Shown here one piece after another: positions 32,527 to 43,900 of a stretch of DNA of 64,000 nucleotides. Under the pieces are notes generated by a model. The model was not told where the DNA came from and ran no database searches. It saw only the letters and a program-made list of their open reading frames with translations. Origin of the DNA: Niastella yeongjuensis (GTDB lineage Bacteria; Bacteroidota; Bacteroidia; Chitinophagales; Chitinophagaceae); the NCBI RefSeq assembly GCF_900110245.1, contig NZ_FOCZ01000003.1, positions 558,001 through 622,000 of the forward strand, in the 5' to 3' direction. Both the position numbers and the translations under genes were made by a program. Each line of letters starts with the position of its first letter. Position 1 is the stretch's first letter.

Positions 32527-32914
32527 GTTGCAAATTTACGAATAAGTGTTAAGAGTTGCTAATTAATTTAGTATTTTTAATATTTGTAACATTACGCTGC
32601 TGATAACCGTATGGATGTTGGCAGCAATAGAAAAATAGGGTAGTAACCACTTTATCGTGTTCACTAATACTGGTTATTAGCACTGCTTAATGCTTCCCGG
32701 TTTTCTCAGGTACAAATGGTGGCCATTCATCAAAAAGTGACTTACTAAAATTTATAACTAACAAACGTATACTGAAAGGGTTATGCGAATATCTTCCTGT
32801 ACTCTAACGGCCCATATGATTATTTTTTGTTAATCAACTTGCACATGTAGATTTCACACCATACATTCGCGGCTGGTAATCATACCGTAGAATATTAACC
32901 TAAATCGTACCCTG
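32527..32914 (+). promoter_or_regulatory. Upstream region of the T9SS/Rhs locus, second copy of a duplicated leader
   Basis: No gene is seen in these 388 bases apart from the minus-strand alkB promoter at 32531-32538. Bases 32810-32914 match the leader of the fossil locus (21310-21185, minus strand). A conserved, duplicated leader of about 100 nt immediately before the ATG suggests a functional promoter or regulatory leader. No clear TAnnTTTG box was identified in it. Confidence 0.6.
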
Positions 32915-34900
32915 ATGACCAGTGAAAACCTGGCAGTGAAATCGGTTTTTCCAAACCGTTATTTCATTCACCTGCTCTTTGCCCTGCTTTTATTGACGAG
33001 CATAGGCTCGTTTGGCCAAAACCTCAGTTCCGCAGACTATCCGGTCGTGTGGCTGCGTGCCGATAATACCGGTACCCTCAATGGCTTCTGGAAAGATGCC
33101 ACCGGCCAGGGCCACAATGCATCGATCTTTGGACAACCGGTGCGTGTGAACAGCTCGCTCAATTACAATCCCGCTTTTCGTTTTAATGGTTTTAGTGATT
33201 CCTTAAGTATTCCCTGTAATGTAGATAGTATGGCTGAAGTTACGGTTATAGCCGTGATTCAGCCGGCAGATACCGTTGAAACGGGCGTGTGGGGCGCAGG
33301 TAATGCCGCGGCACATAAAATGATGATGACCACCCACCGCGTTATGGGGCCTGATAGCAGCGTAAATGACATCGGTATTAATGGTGGGTTTGCTTTGTTA
33401 AGCACCGTTATTCAAAACTGGCCGTCCACTGCCGCCATAAGCGAAAACGCCTACCTGTTGTTTGGTGTAACTCAAAACAATACCCGGCCATTTAAAGGCA
33501 CTATAGCAGAGCTGTTGGTTTTTGACAGAAGCCTGGATGTTCTTACGCAAATTCAATACGAAACTTATTTGGCGATTAAATATGGTATTCCCCTTGCAAA
33601 AGGAAACTATGTAAGCGCCGGTGAAACCGTACTTTGGAATGCCGATAAAAATAAAGATTTCGCTTATCGTACAACGGGGCTTGGGCGGGAAGATTTCTTT
33701 TCCCTTCATCAAAAGCAATCGATCAGTGCCATTGACCCCGATGGCTTGCTGGCCATCAGTAATGGCCGGTTTATGGCCACCAACGCCGCCAATACCGACA
33801 CCCTTGCCAATGGCAATTACCTGGTATGGGGCGATAACAATAAATCATTTGGTAAATCGACTACAGCTGATGGTCAGTTGCAACTGGTGAACAGGCAATG
33901 GCTGATGAATGCCAGTGGTCCAGGTGCCCATACTTTGAATACAACCATTCAATTAAACCAGCAATTGCTGGGCACGGGTAAATACTGGCTTGTTGTAAAC
34001 CCCGGTGCTTACAAAGGTTTTCCGGTTGACAGCCTGAATTATTATTTCCCCGACAGTGTTACTGCCGACGGCCAGGTCATCTATCGCAATGTGAGGTGGG
34101 ATACTGACCAGTCGGGCAACGATCTGTTTGGTTTTGCCGTGGCCAAAGACCTGTTGGTAAAAATGAACGTGGTAGATACGCCTTCCTGTGTATCTGCAGA
34201 TGCAGGTAGTGTACGGTTACAGGCAATTGGCGGCCAGGCGCCCTACGTCTACCTGGTAACAAATGCGCAAGGTGATGTGGTATCGAACGGTACCTTCTAT
34301 AACAAAACCTTGGTAGATGTTAGCAACCTGCGTGTTGGCACCTACCGCGTGGTTGTCAAAGACAGTAAAGGCCATCAGGATATTCGCACCCTGCAAATGC
34401 CGGCGCCGGTTGCGCAACGCCTGCAGATGGGCTTGGAACCCAACCAGGCATTGCCGGCAACAGGAGAGTTGTTACTGGATGCGGCACAGCATATAACGCC
34501 CGGTGATGCCACCAGTTATCAATGGACATGTCAGAACGGGTTCAATGCAGCTACACCGCAAATAACCGTAAAACAACCAGGCACCTATGTAGTAAAGGCT
34601 ACCAGCAAAGCGGGTTGTGTGTTCAGCGATACGGTGAATGTGACCGGCAAAGCACTGCAACATGTTTCGGTTTATCCATCACCTTCCATAGACGGTAACT
34701 TCACCATCAGTGTGTCATTCCCACAGGCCACCGATGTAAAGGTGGGCATCTATGACATGAAAGGCAATAAGATGCAGGAAATGACTGGTAAGAACAATAC
34801 AGAATACCGTTTCCCTGGTCATCTTATGACCGCAGGCAACTATACAATTACGGTGGTTACCAAAGATGGCGTTGATTCCCGTAGCCTACAGGTGCTTTAA
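32915..34900 (+). CDS. LamG-like surface protein with T9SS C-terminal sorting domain
   Basis: A 661-residue exported protein. After a signal peptide (hydrophobic LLFALLLLTSIGSFG, cleavage near residue 35) comes a concanavalin/LamG-like domain (about 40-225: ADYPVVWLRADNTG, GFWKDATGQGHNASI, AELLVFDRSL). A second beta domain (about 230-400) contains LGREDFFSLHQ. Next is a SprB-type repeat (about 420-495: GGQAPYVYLVTNAQGD) and an Ig-like segment with SYQWTCQNGF. The end (about 585-661) is a type IX secretion sorting domain: VYPSPSIDGNFTIS, VGIYDMKGNK and DSRSLQVL. It should therefore be exported by T9SS. It precedes the giant Rhs gene by 65 nt, and the fossil locus shows the same pairing, so the two are a unit. 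Confidence 0.87.
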   Translation: MTSENLAVKSVFPNRYFIHLLFALLLLTSIGSFGQNLSSADYPVVWLRADNTGTLNGFWKDATGQGHNASIFGQPVRVNSSLNYNPAFRFNGFSDSLSIPCNVDSMAEVTVIAVIQPADTVETGVWGAGNAAAHKMMMTTHRVMGPDSSVNDIGINGGFALLSTVIQNWPSTAAISENAYLLFGVTQNNTRPFKGTIAELLVFDRSLDVLTQIQYETYLAIKYGIPLAKGNYVSAGETVLWNADKNKDFAYRTTGLGREDFFSLHQKQSISAIDPDGLLAISNGRFMATNAANTDTLANGNYLVWGDNNKSFGKSTTADGQLQLVNRQWLMNASGPGAHTLNTTIQLNQQLLGTGKYWLVVNPGAYKGFPVDSLNYYFPDSVTADGQVIYRNVRWDTDQSGNDLFGFAVAKDLLVKMNVVDTPSCVSADAGSVRLQAIGGQAPYVYLVTNAQGDVVSNGTFYNKTLVDVSNLRVGTYRVVVKDSKGHQDIRTLQMPAPVAQRLQMGLEPNQALPATGELLLDAAQHITPGDATSYQWTCQNGFNAATPQITVKQPGTYVVKATSKAGCVFSDTVNVTGKALQHVSVYPSPSIDGNFTISVSFPQATDVKVGIYDMKGNKMQEMTGKNNTEYRFPGHLMTAGNYTITVVTKDGVDSRSLQVL

Positions 34901-34965
34901 TAGTCTCTGCAACTCAAATTCATAATCCCAATCCGGTAAACCTATCCTTATCTAACCCCTATCTC

Positions 34966-37900
34966 ATGAAATTGAATGCTGTTCGAAATATTTCCTATGC
35001 ACTGATCGTACTATCCGTTGGTGCATTCAGTTATGGTAAGTTACCTGTTGGTAAAGGCCATTATATACCAACTGAGCGGTACTTCTCCCGCCAGCAGGAA
35101 GGAGTCATTGGCCGTTCCACCAATAATGGAGCTGATAATCCTTCCGACAACCTTTTTCACGTATACCTGAAAGCTCCCTTACAGGAGAATGAGCGGGTAT
35201 ACCTTTCTTATGACCTGGACGGTGTACAGGACTTCACAGCAGTTAGCCGGAGTGTCAACGATCAGTTGTCGGCAGGCGGCTACCTGGTAAAGAAGCGGCA
35301 GGGCTGGGCCCGACAGAGAGAGCAGCTGAGTGCTGCCTGGCTAAAGCAGGGCGACAATGTGATCCGGTTTTCTGTGCCCGAGGGAGCGGATTATAACTAT
35401 AAGGTGCGCAACCTGGCCGTTGAAGTGGAAGTGGGTAACACAACAGCTGCGATCGTTATTGACCATCCCTCCCTGACCTATTATGACAATAAAGGGTATA
35501 TCAAAGGGTTCATCACCGGTGCAGGTAAAGACAAAGCCATTGTTAAGATTGCAGGCAGGCAGGCCCGGTATTGGAAAGGGGCATTCGAAGCGATCGTTGA
35601 CCGGCCAGCGAGTGCCGGTTCAACCTGGGCTGCCACCATCGAAGTGCTGTACGCCGATGGCAGCAGGCAGCAGCAGACGGTGCAATTTGCCAAAGAACAA
35701 AAGGCAGACTATCATTTTGAATTAACCAACAATATTGCACACTCGCAAAAATTAATTCTGCAAAACGAGGCGGCGGCATTGTCCGTGGCTGGAGCGGCCA
35801 TCACGATCCCCAAAGGGGCATTGCGGTCCACAGCCACCGTGTCAGTGACTGCGTTGCGTTTTATCGATATCCCCGCTCTCGATGCCGGTATGGTGAATGT
35901 GACTCGTGGTGTGGGCGGTTACCGCTTCTTACCCCATGGAACTATTTTTAGCAAAGAAGCGCGGCTGGCATTGGATTATGAGGAAGGGAAAATACCTGAT
36001 GGCTATACGACCAGGGATATCCGTACCTATTATTTTGACGAAAAGAAGGGGCATTGGATTGCCCTGCCGGTAGACAGCGTTTCGACTGCAACAGGTAAAT
36101 TGTATGCGCGTACCGGACATTTTACCGATATGATCAATGCGGTGCTCAAGGTACCGGAATCTCCGCAGGTGGAAGGTTACAGTTCTACCTCAATGAAAGG
36201 CATTAAGGCGGCTGATCCCTCAGCCGGGGTCAACCTGATCAGCGTACCACAGGCAAACAACATGGGCCATGCTTCGCTGGGTTATCCCATCGAACTGCCA
36301 GCTGGCCGTGCTGGTATGCAGCCGCAACTGGCGATCAGCTACAAAAGCTCGGGCGGCGATGGCTTGCTCGGGGTGGGCTGGGACCTTTCGATACCTTCCA
36401 TTGGCATCGATACCCGTTGGGGTGTACCGCGTTTTGACACTCAGAATGAAACAGAAACATATTCCCTGAATGGAGAGCAGCTTAGCCCGGTGGCACACAG
36501 GGGCACCCTGCAAACCCGTACTGGTGAAAAACAATTTTTCCCCCGCATCGAAGGGGCTTTCAATAAGATCATCCGCCATGGCAACAGTCCACAGAACTAT
36601 TGGTGGGAAGTGACCGATAAACAAGGCACGCGGCATTTTTATGGCGGTGATCCATCAACCGGAGCAGACCCCGCGAGCACGCTCAGCGATGGCGCAGGCA
36701 ATATTGCCCATTGGGCGTTGCGGGAAACGCGCGATCTCCATGGCAACTTCGTTCGTTATTCCTACACCAAAGTGAGCGATGCCGGCGTAGCAGGCAGCAC
36801 TGTTATGGGCGTGCAGCTGTACATCAGTAAGATCAGCTATACGGGCTTTAACGGAACGGAAGGAAAATATGCGGTCTTGTTTAAACGCGACAGAGACCTC
36901 GATGGACATACAGGCCGCAAAGACGTGACCATCACGGCCAGCAACGGCTTTAAAGAAGTAACGGCCGATCTGTTGAAACGCATCGACGTACTATATGCGG
37001 GCAATGCGGTACGGCACTATGAACTCACTTATAAAGAAGGCGCCTTTTATAAAACCCTGCTGGCGAAAATCAGTCAGTACGATGCCGCAGGGAAATTTTT
37101 CAATCAACACACCTTTGACTATTATAACGACATTGGGTCGGGTAATGCATTGGTGCCACTGGCCACGCCGCTAAACTGGCAGGCCGGATCTGATAATGTG
37201 CATGGCAGCATGCTCACCCATCTCAATGGTTTTACTGACGAGGCCTCCGCGCTGAGCGGTACTTCTCATACCGATATCAGTGCCGGGGTGGGCATTGCTG
37301 TGGGATTTGATGCGAACGTGATGTCAAAAGAAAATTCTGTGGGCGCTTCCTTTGGGTATTCCCAATCTACCAGTAAAGGCATGCTGGCGATGGTCGATAT
37401 CAATGGCGATGGTCTTCCCGATAAACTCTTCCTGGATGGGGGCAGCAATAGCCTGTACTACCGGGCCAACCTGTCGGGAACGACAGGCAAAACCGGCTTT
37501 GGCGGCAAGATCGCGATCAATGGCATTAATGTTTTCCAGAAGGACAAGACCACCGGTTATACCGTAGGGTTGGAAGCTGATGCGCCCGGTTCCTTCGGAC
37601 TAATGGCCGGCGCCAATAAGGGCTGGTCCACTACTACTACCACCATTTATTTTACGGAAGCCAATGGCGACCAGTTGCCCGATATCGTCAAGGACGGTCA
37701 GATATATTTTAACCACTTCGATTCTGCCAGCGGACAGATCACTTTTACCCCCACCAGTGTGGGGACGCCCAGTGCCATCTTTGCCGGGGTTAAAATCAGC
37801 TCAAACCTGGTTGACCAGACACAGCTGGAAGCCGAGCGGCAGCAGGCTATTGACAATAATCCCCTGCAGGATATTGTGCGGATGTGGCAGGCTCCTTATA

Positions 37901-40900
37901 GCGGAACGATCAATATAACAGGGCCTGTGCAATTATTGCCGAGCAATGACCCGGAGCGGGCTGCCGCACCGGCCGATGGGGTCAGGGTCGCCATTCAGTT
38001 GAAAGGAACTGAACGCTGGAGCCAGGTCATTGCTCCCGATGATTATTCCGTGCATCAGCCAACCGGAGTGGCCGGTTTGACAATACAGAAGGGCGACCGG
38101 ATTTATTTTAGGGTCGGTTCTATCGATAACGGTTCTTATGACTCAGTGAGCTGGGCGCCGGTAATTGAATATACTAACCAGGACCTGCAGGTGACCGATG
38201 CCAATAGCAAACCATTGTATCAATTCGACGTAGCAAAAGACTTTAAGCTCGGCTCCACGCAAACACTTACACCACCCATCAACGGAACGGTACATATAGG
38301 TGGAGCTTTTGTTAAACCGGTCACCACAGACGATGTAACGTTGATGGTGGTGCATTCGGGGGCAGGCGGCATCAATACCATCTGGCAGCAAACCTATGCC
38401 CGTAATCAGGCCGTGAATACCACCATTTCATTGGATGATATTTCGGTGACCAATACCGATCAATATAGTTTTAAGGTGATGTCGCCCACTAATATCGATT
38501 GGGCAGCGGTAACCTGGCAGCCGGTGATGACGTTCACCAGTGCTGCAGACCCGAACATCGACCTGGCGAAGACGCAGGTACAGGCTACCGCTGTTCCGCA
38601 GTATACGATACTGGCCAATGGTTTGCAGCCGAGCCTTCCATATAAAGTAGTGTTGGGCGATACGGCCTTGCATCAGGTAACGGTTACGCCGCAGGTACCC
38701 ATCAATCAACTGCAGCTCCTGGGCGGTGGTGGCAACGGTACCATTATGTTTTCAGTAAAGGCGAAAGGGCTTTTGTTGGGTGAGGTGAGCATGCCGGTGT
38801 TAAATGGCGTTGTGCAGGGTGGAAACTATGCATTGAATGTGGGTGTACACAATAATGATCAGTTATACGTAGAATACCATGTGACCAATAATACGCTGGC
38901 CGCGGCCATCACAACGGCTACGGCCATACTGAGTGGTGCGCTTAACGGGACTGTAACCGCAGGACTGTGGTCTACAGTGCCAAAGAACGGGAAGGAAGAA
39001 GATATTATTTTCGGCAGCTTTTACCGGGGCTGGGGCCAGTTTGCCTGGAATGGGAACCGCGACTTTGCTACCCAACCCATTGACGAAACCTGGCTGAAGC
39101 CCAGCGACCAGATCGCGGCGAAGTTGAACGTTGATGTAAATTCACTTTCGCAGCAAAACGGGGACCAGCTAACATCTTCGCAAACCTATGATCCTAAAAC
39201 GGACCGCTTTATCATTCTCATTGCAGATGGCAACCAGCAGCGCTGGGGTGGTTATGATCCCCTGATCTTCGTGAAGGGTATAATAATGAGCAGCAGCAGG
39301 ATGGGGCAGAAGGACCTGAACCCACTCACCATCAATACGGGTGATGGTACCGGTTCGCCGGGGATCGACAAGGTGAGCAAGGTAACAAGCGTATCCTTTA
39401 CAGCCGGCGCCGGCATTGGCCCAATAGGGGCCAGCGGCAGTGTTTCCAATTCAACGAGCAAGACACTGACCGATTTTATCGACATGAATGGCGACCGGTA
39501 TCCGGATGTGGTAAGTCAAAACATTATACAATATACAGATGCCCGCGGTGGCTTGTCTGCAAGGACTACCTCCAATAGCGGACAGGTTGATGAATCGACC
39601 GCTAACACAACGGGTGTAAGTCTCACAGGTTCGGGAAGTATACCTACGGCTGTTTTCGGGAAAACGCCCAACGGTGCGCAGCATACCGATGCCGGTAATG
39701 CGCAAACCAATGCCGGTTCAGCCAGCATTAGTGTAAGCGGCAACCTGGGAGTAGTGAATGGAAGCAACCAGTCTGGTTTTGCTTACCTCGATATGAATGG
39801 CGATGGATTGCCCGACCGTGTAAGCAATAACGGTTTAAAAGTAGCCATGAACCTGGGTTATGGTTTTGGCCCTGAGGAAGACTGGGGTGTTGAGCAGATC
39901 CATTCAGGCAGCAGCCATTCCTTCAGTGGGGGTGCGGGCCTGGGCCTGGTAACGGGCCATAAGAGTTTTGCCGTCGGCTTCAGTTTATCGCGTTCTGAGA
40001 ACAGCAGCGATATTATGCTGCAGGATATGAACGGGGATGGATTGCCCGACCTGGTAATGGTAGCTCCAAGGCCAGGCGGAACTCAGGGAGTACAGGTGCG
40101 GCTCAATACCGGTAATGGTTTTAGTACCGAGGTGCTCAACTGGAAAGGAGCATTTGCGCTAAATAGTAATAGCAGTACTACAGAGTCAGGCAACCTGGCT
40201 TTTACAGCAGGCTTTCCCATATTTAGTTTAAAATTTATCATCAACGCCAGTGCGGATGTGGGTGATGGCATGAGCCGGGAACTGGTGAAAATGGTAGATA
40301 TGAACGGCGACGGTTATCCGGATTTTGTAAGTTCTGCCACCGACGATAAACTCACAGTGTCCCTGTCCTCCATTGGCCGCACCAACCTGCTGCAAACGGT
40401 ACACCGCCCGATGGGAGGCGCGTTCACGTTGGATTATCAACGGCAGGGCAATACCTACAGCATGCCCAATAGTGTGTGGACGCTGGCAAGCGTCAAAGTC
40501 TTCGACGGCTTTACTGGCGACGGGCCCGATACCCTGCTGGCGACCTTTGATTACCAGGGCGGGCATTTTGACCGTGATGAACGCGAGTTCTACGGATTCG
40601 GCACCGTGCAAACCCACAGCCATGATGCTGCTCATAACAACACCGTTTATACAACGGCCACTGAAACTTACAACAATGATAATTACTATACCAAAGGCCT
40701 GGTAATGACACAGCTTACGCAGAGCGGGGATGGTAAGAAATATACCGAGCAGATCAATGCTTATGAACTGAGGGATGTAACCACAGGTGCAGTGCTGCCA
40801 GACCTCTATAAAACCAATAATGCCGGAGCAGCCTTTGTGGCCCTGAGCCGCACAGATCACCGGTTTTACGAGGGACAGCCACAACCGGGCAAAACAACCT

Positions 40901-43900
40901 ACATGACCTATGGGTATGATGCCAAAGGAAATATTACCCGGTATACAGATTTTGGCGACGATGGGCCGGCTGATGACATCAGTGCCACCATCACCTACCA
41001 CAACGTGACGGATAAATATATCTTAAGCGAACCCAGTTCCATTCTCGTAACGGGCGCTGGTAAAACCTATCGCAAACGGGAGAGCAGGATCAACCGGCAA
41101 ACCGGGGACGTTACTCAAATAAAACAATACCTGGAGAACGGGAATGCAGCAGCTAGTGACATGGGTTATGATGCCTATGGCAATCTGATCAACATCACCG
41201 GTGCTTCCAATGCCAAAGGGCAGCGCTTCCGGTTGGACTATACTTTCGATGATCAGGTTCATAGTCATGTTGTAAAAGCGGCCAATAGCTATGGTTATAG
41301 TTCTACAGCCACTTTTGACTATCGGTTTAACGAACTGCTCAGCAGCAAAGACCTCAATGGGAACGTCATTACCTACGTGCTGGATGACCTGGGAAGAATA
41401 ATTCAGATCACGGGCCCTTATGAGCAGATTTCAGGAGCACCCTATACGCTGCGCTTTGCCTACCATCCTGAAGCCCAGGTGCCTTGGGCGCAGACCCTTC
41501 ATTACGACCCTGCCCATACCGGCAATGACCTGGAAACGGTGACCTTTATGGATGGAATGGGCCGGCTGCTGCAAACCAAAAAAGATGGCTCCCTATACCG
41601 CGGCAGTGGAAAAGCAGACCAGGAGCAAATGATTGTTTCGGGACGGATACTCTTTGACGGTCTTGGTCGCCAGGTAGCTGATTATTATCCGACGGTGGAA
41701 GACAAAGGGACAGATAGTGTATTTAACAAGGGCTTTGATAAGGTCACTCCCACACGCTCAACCCTTGATGTGCTGAACCGCGTGCTGAGTGAAACCCTAC
41801 CGGATGGCTCGGTGACCCAGACCGCCTATAGCTTTGGGAACGATCGGCAACAGCAGCAGCAATTCAGCACCAAAACTACGGATGCCAATGGCAGGGTGAC
41901 GGAACAATTTACCAATGTGCGGGGATTGATGATGGCGCACAAAAGCACCACCGGCAAGGGAGATGTTTGGACAAGCTTCACCTACGACGCCATCAATGAA
42001 CAGTTGTCGGCCACCGATGATATCGGTGCTACCACCACCTGGACATATGACCTGTTTGGTCGGAAGCTCAGTCGCTCGCATCCTGATGAAGGGCTGAGCC
42101 AATACAGTTATGACCTGGTGGGCAATATGACCCGGCTGGTTACGGCCAACCTACAAAAGGATACTATGGCAATTACGTATAACTATGATTTTGGCCGCGT
42201 GACCGATATCACTTACCCGCATAACTCAGAGAACAATGTGCATTATACCTACGGCACAGCTGGCGCTGCGTTTAACCGGGCAGGAAAGGTAGTGACACAG
42301 GAAGACGCATCGGGTGCACAGGAATTCTTTTATGGCCCATTAGGAGAGACAATAAAAAATGTTCGCACCATTGTGATCCCTAAATTCGGTACACAGACCT
42401 ATGTAACGCAATGGACTTATGATACCTGGAACCGCCTTACATCAATGATCTATCCGGATAGCGAAGTGATTAAATATACTTACAACCTGGGTGGGCTGCT
42501 GAACGCCATGAGCGGCAACCGGCAGGGACAAGATTACTCTTACGTGCAGCAGTTAGGGTACGACCAGTTTGAATCGCGGGTATTTCTGAATTATGGTAAT
42601 GGAACACAAACCACCTATACCTATGAACCAGATCGTCGCCGACTGCAGAACATGCTGGCTACAACAGGCAAAGGCCGCCGCATTATGGACTATACCTACG
42701 GATATGACAAAGAGGATAACATGCTTAGTCTGACAAACAACGCACCCGTTCCGGCAAGCAACCTGATGGGAGGTTCTTCCCAATACAGTTATACCTATGA
42801 CGACCTTTACCGGCTTACTACCGCAAGCGGTACGTATAAGGGGCCAAATGAGCAGGACCGTTATAGTATGACCATGGAATACAACACGGTGGGGGGTATC
42901 ACCCGCAAAACGCAGACCAGTGACAAAATCAATGGGCCAGGCGGAAATAAATGGATCCCGCAAAAGAAGCTAACTTATGACCAAACCTATACTTACGGTT
43001 CAAGACAACCGCATGCGGCCACACACATTGGTAACCAAACCTATACCTATGACGCAAACGGCAACCAAACCGGCTGGACGAGCGATCTCACCGGGCAACG
43101 CCAAAGCTTAGTCTGGGACGAAGAAAACCGGCTCCGCAGTGTGGCGGTGAACGGACAACTCAACAGTTATGTTTATGATGCATCTGGCGAACGGGTATTG
43201 AAGGGACAGGGCGCTGGTCAGTCGGTGTTTGTAAACGGAGAACTTAAAGCAGGCTCGGGTGGGGTAGGCAACTTCACTGTCTATGTCAATCCATTCCTGG
43301 TGGTACAGAGCGGTCAATACTCGAAACATTACTTTATCGAGAGCCAGCGGATCACTACCCGGCTGGAGCTGGGCTGGCAGCAGCAGGTATCTACCAATGT
43401 AGATACAACCGGCTATTCGAAAAAAGAACAGAAAATATTACAGGGAATTGTGAGGGACCAACAGGCCGTGCAGGGAAAAGGTCAGCAACAAGTAAACACG
43501 GTTACCGGTACAAACCCGCGGGGTGTTATCAGCAGCAATGGCCAGGCCGGTGGAAATGGGAATGGGAACGGAACCACTGGTGGCAGTGCAGACACTACCA
43601 ACAACGGGAATCATTATGCCTATGGTCACAACAAAGGGCACAACAGCACTACCAACCAAAGTTTCCTGTATTTTTACCACACAGATCATTTGGGCAGCAC
43701 GAGTTATGTTACAGATGATGCCGGTGAAGTATATGAGCACATGGAGTACTTTGCCTATGGCGAGATCTTTGTGCAGGAACACAGCAATACCAATCGCGTA
43801 CCTTATCTGTTCAACGGGAAGGAACTGGACGAAGAAACAGGCCTTTATTATTATGGTGCAAGGTATTTTGATCCCAGAACGAGTGTATGGCAGAGTGTGG

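Noticed and set aside
40228-41001. Antisense 257-codon open frame within the Rhs giant
   Set aside because: Codon pattern mirrors the sense gene, with no recognised domain, and the sense frame is well supported.
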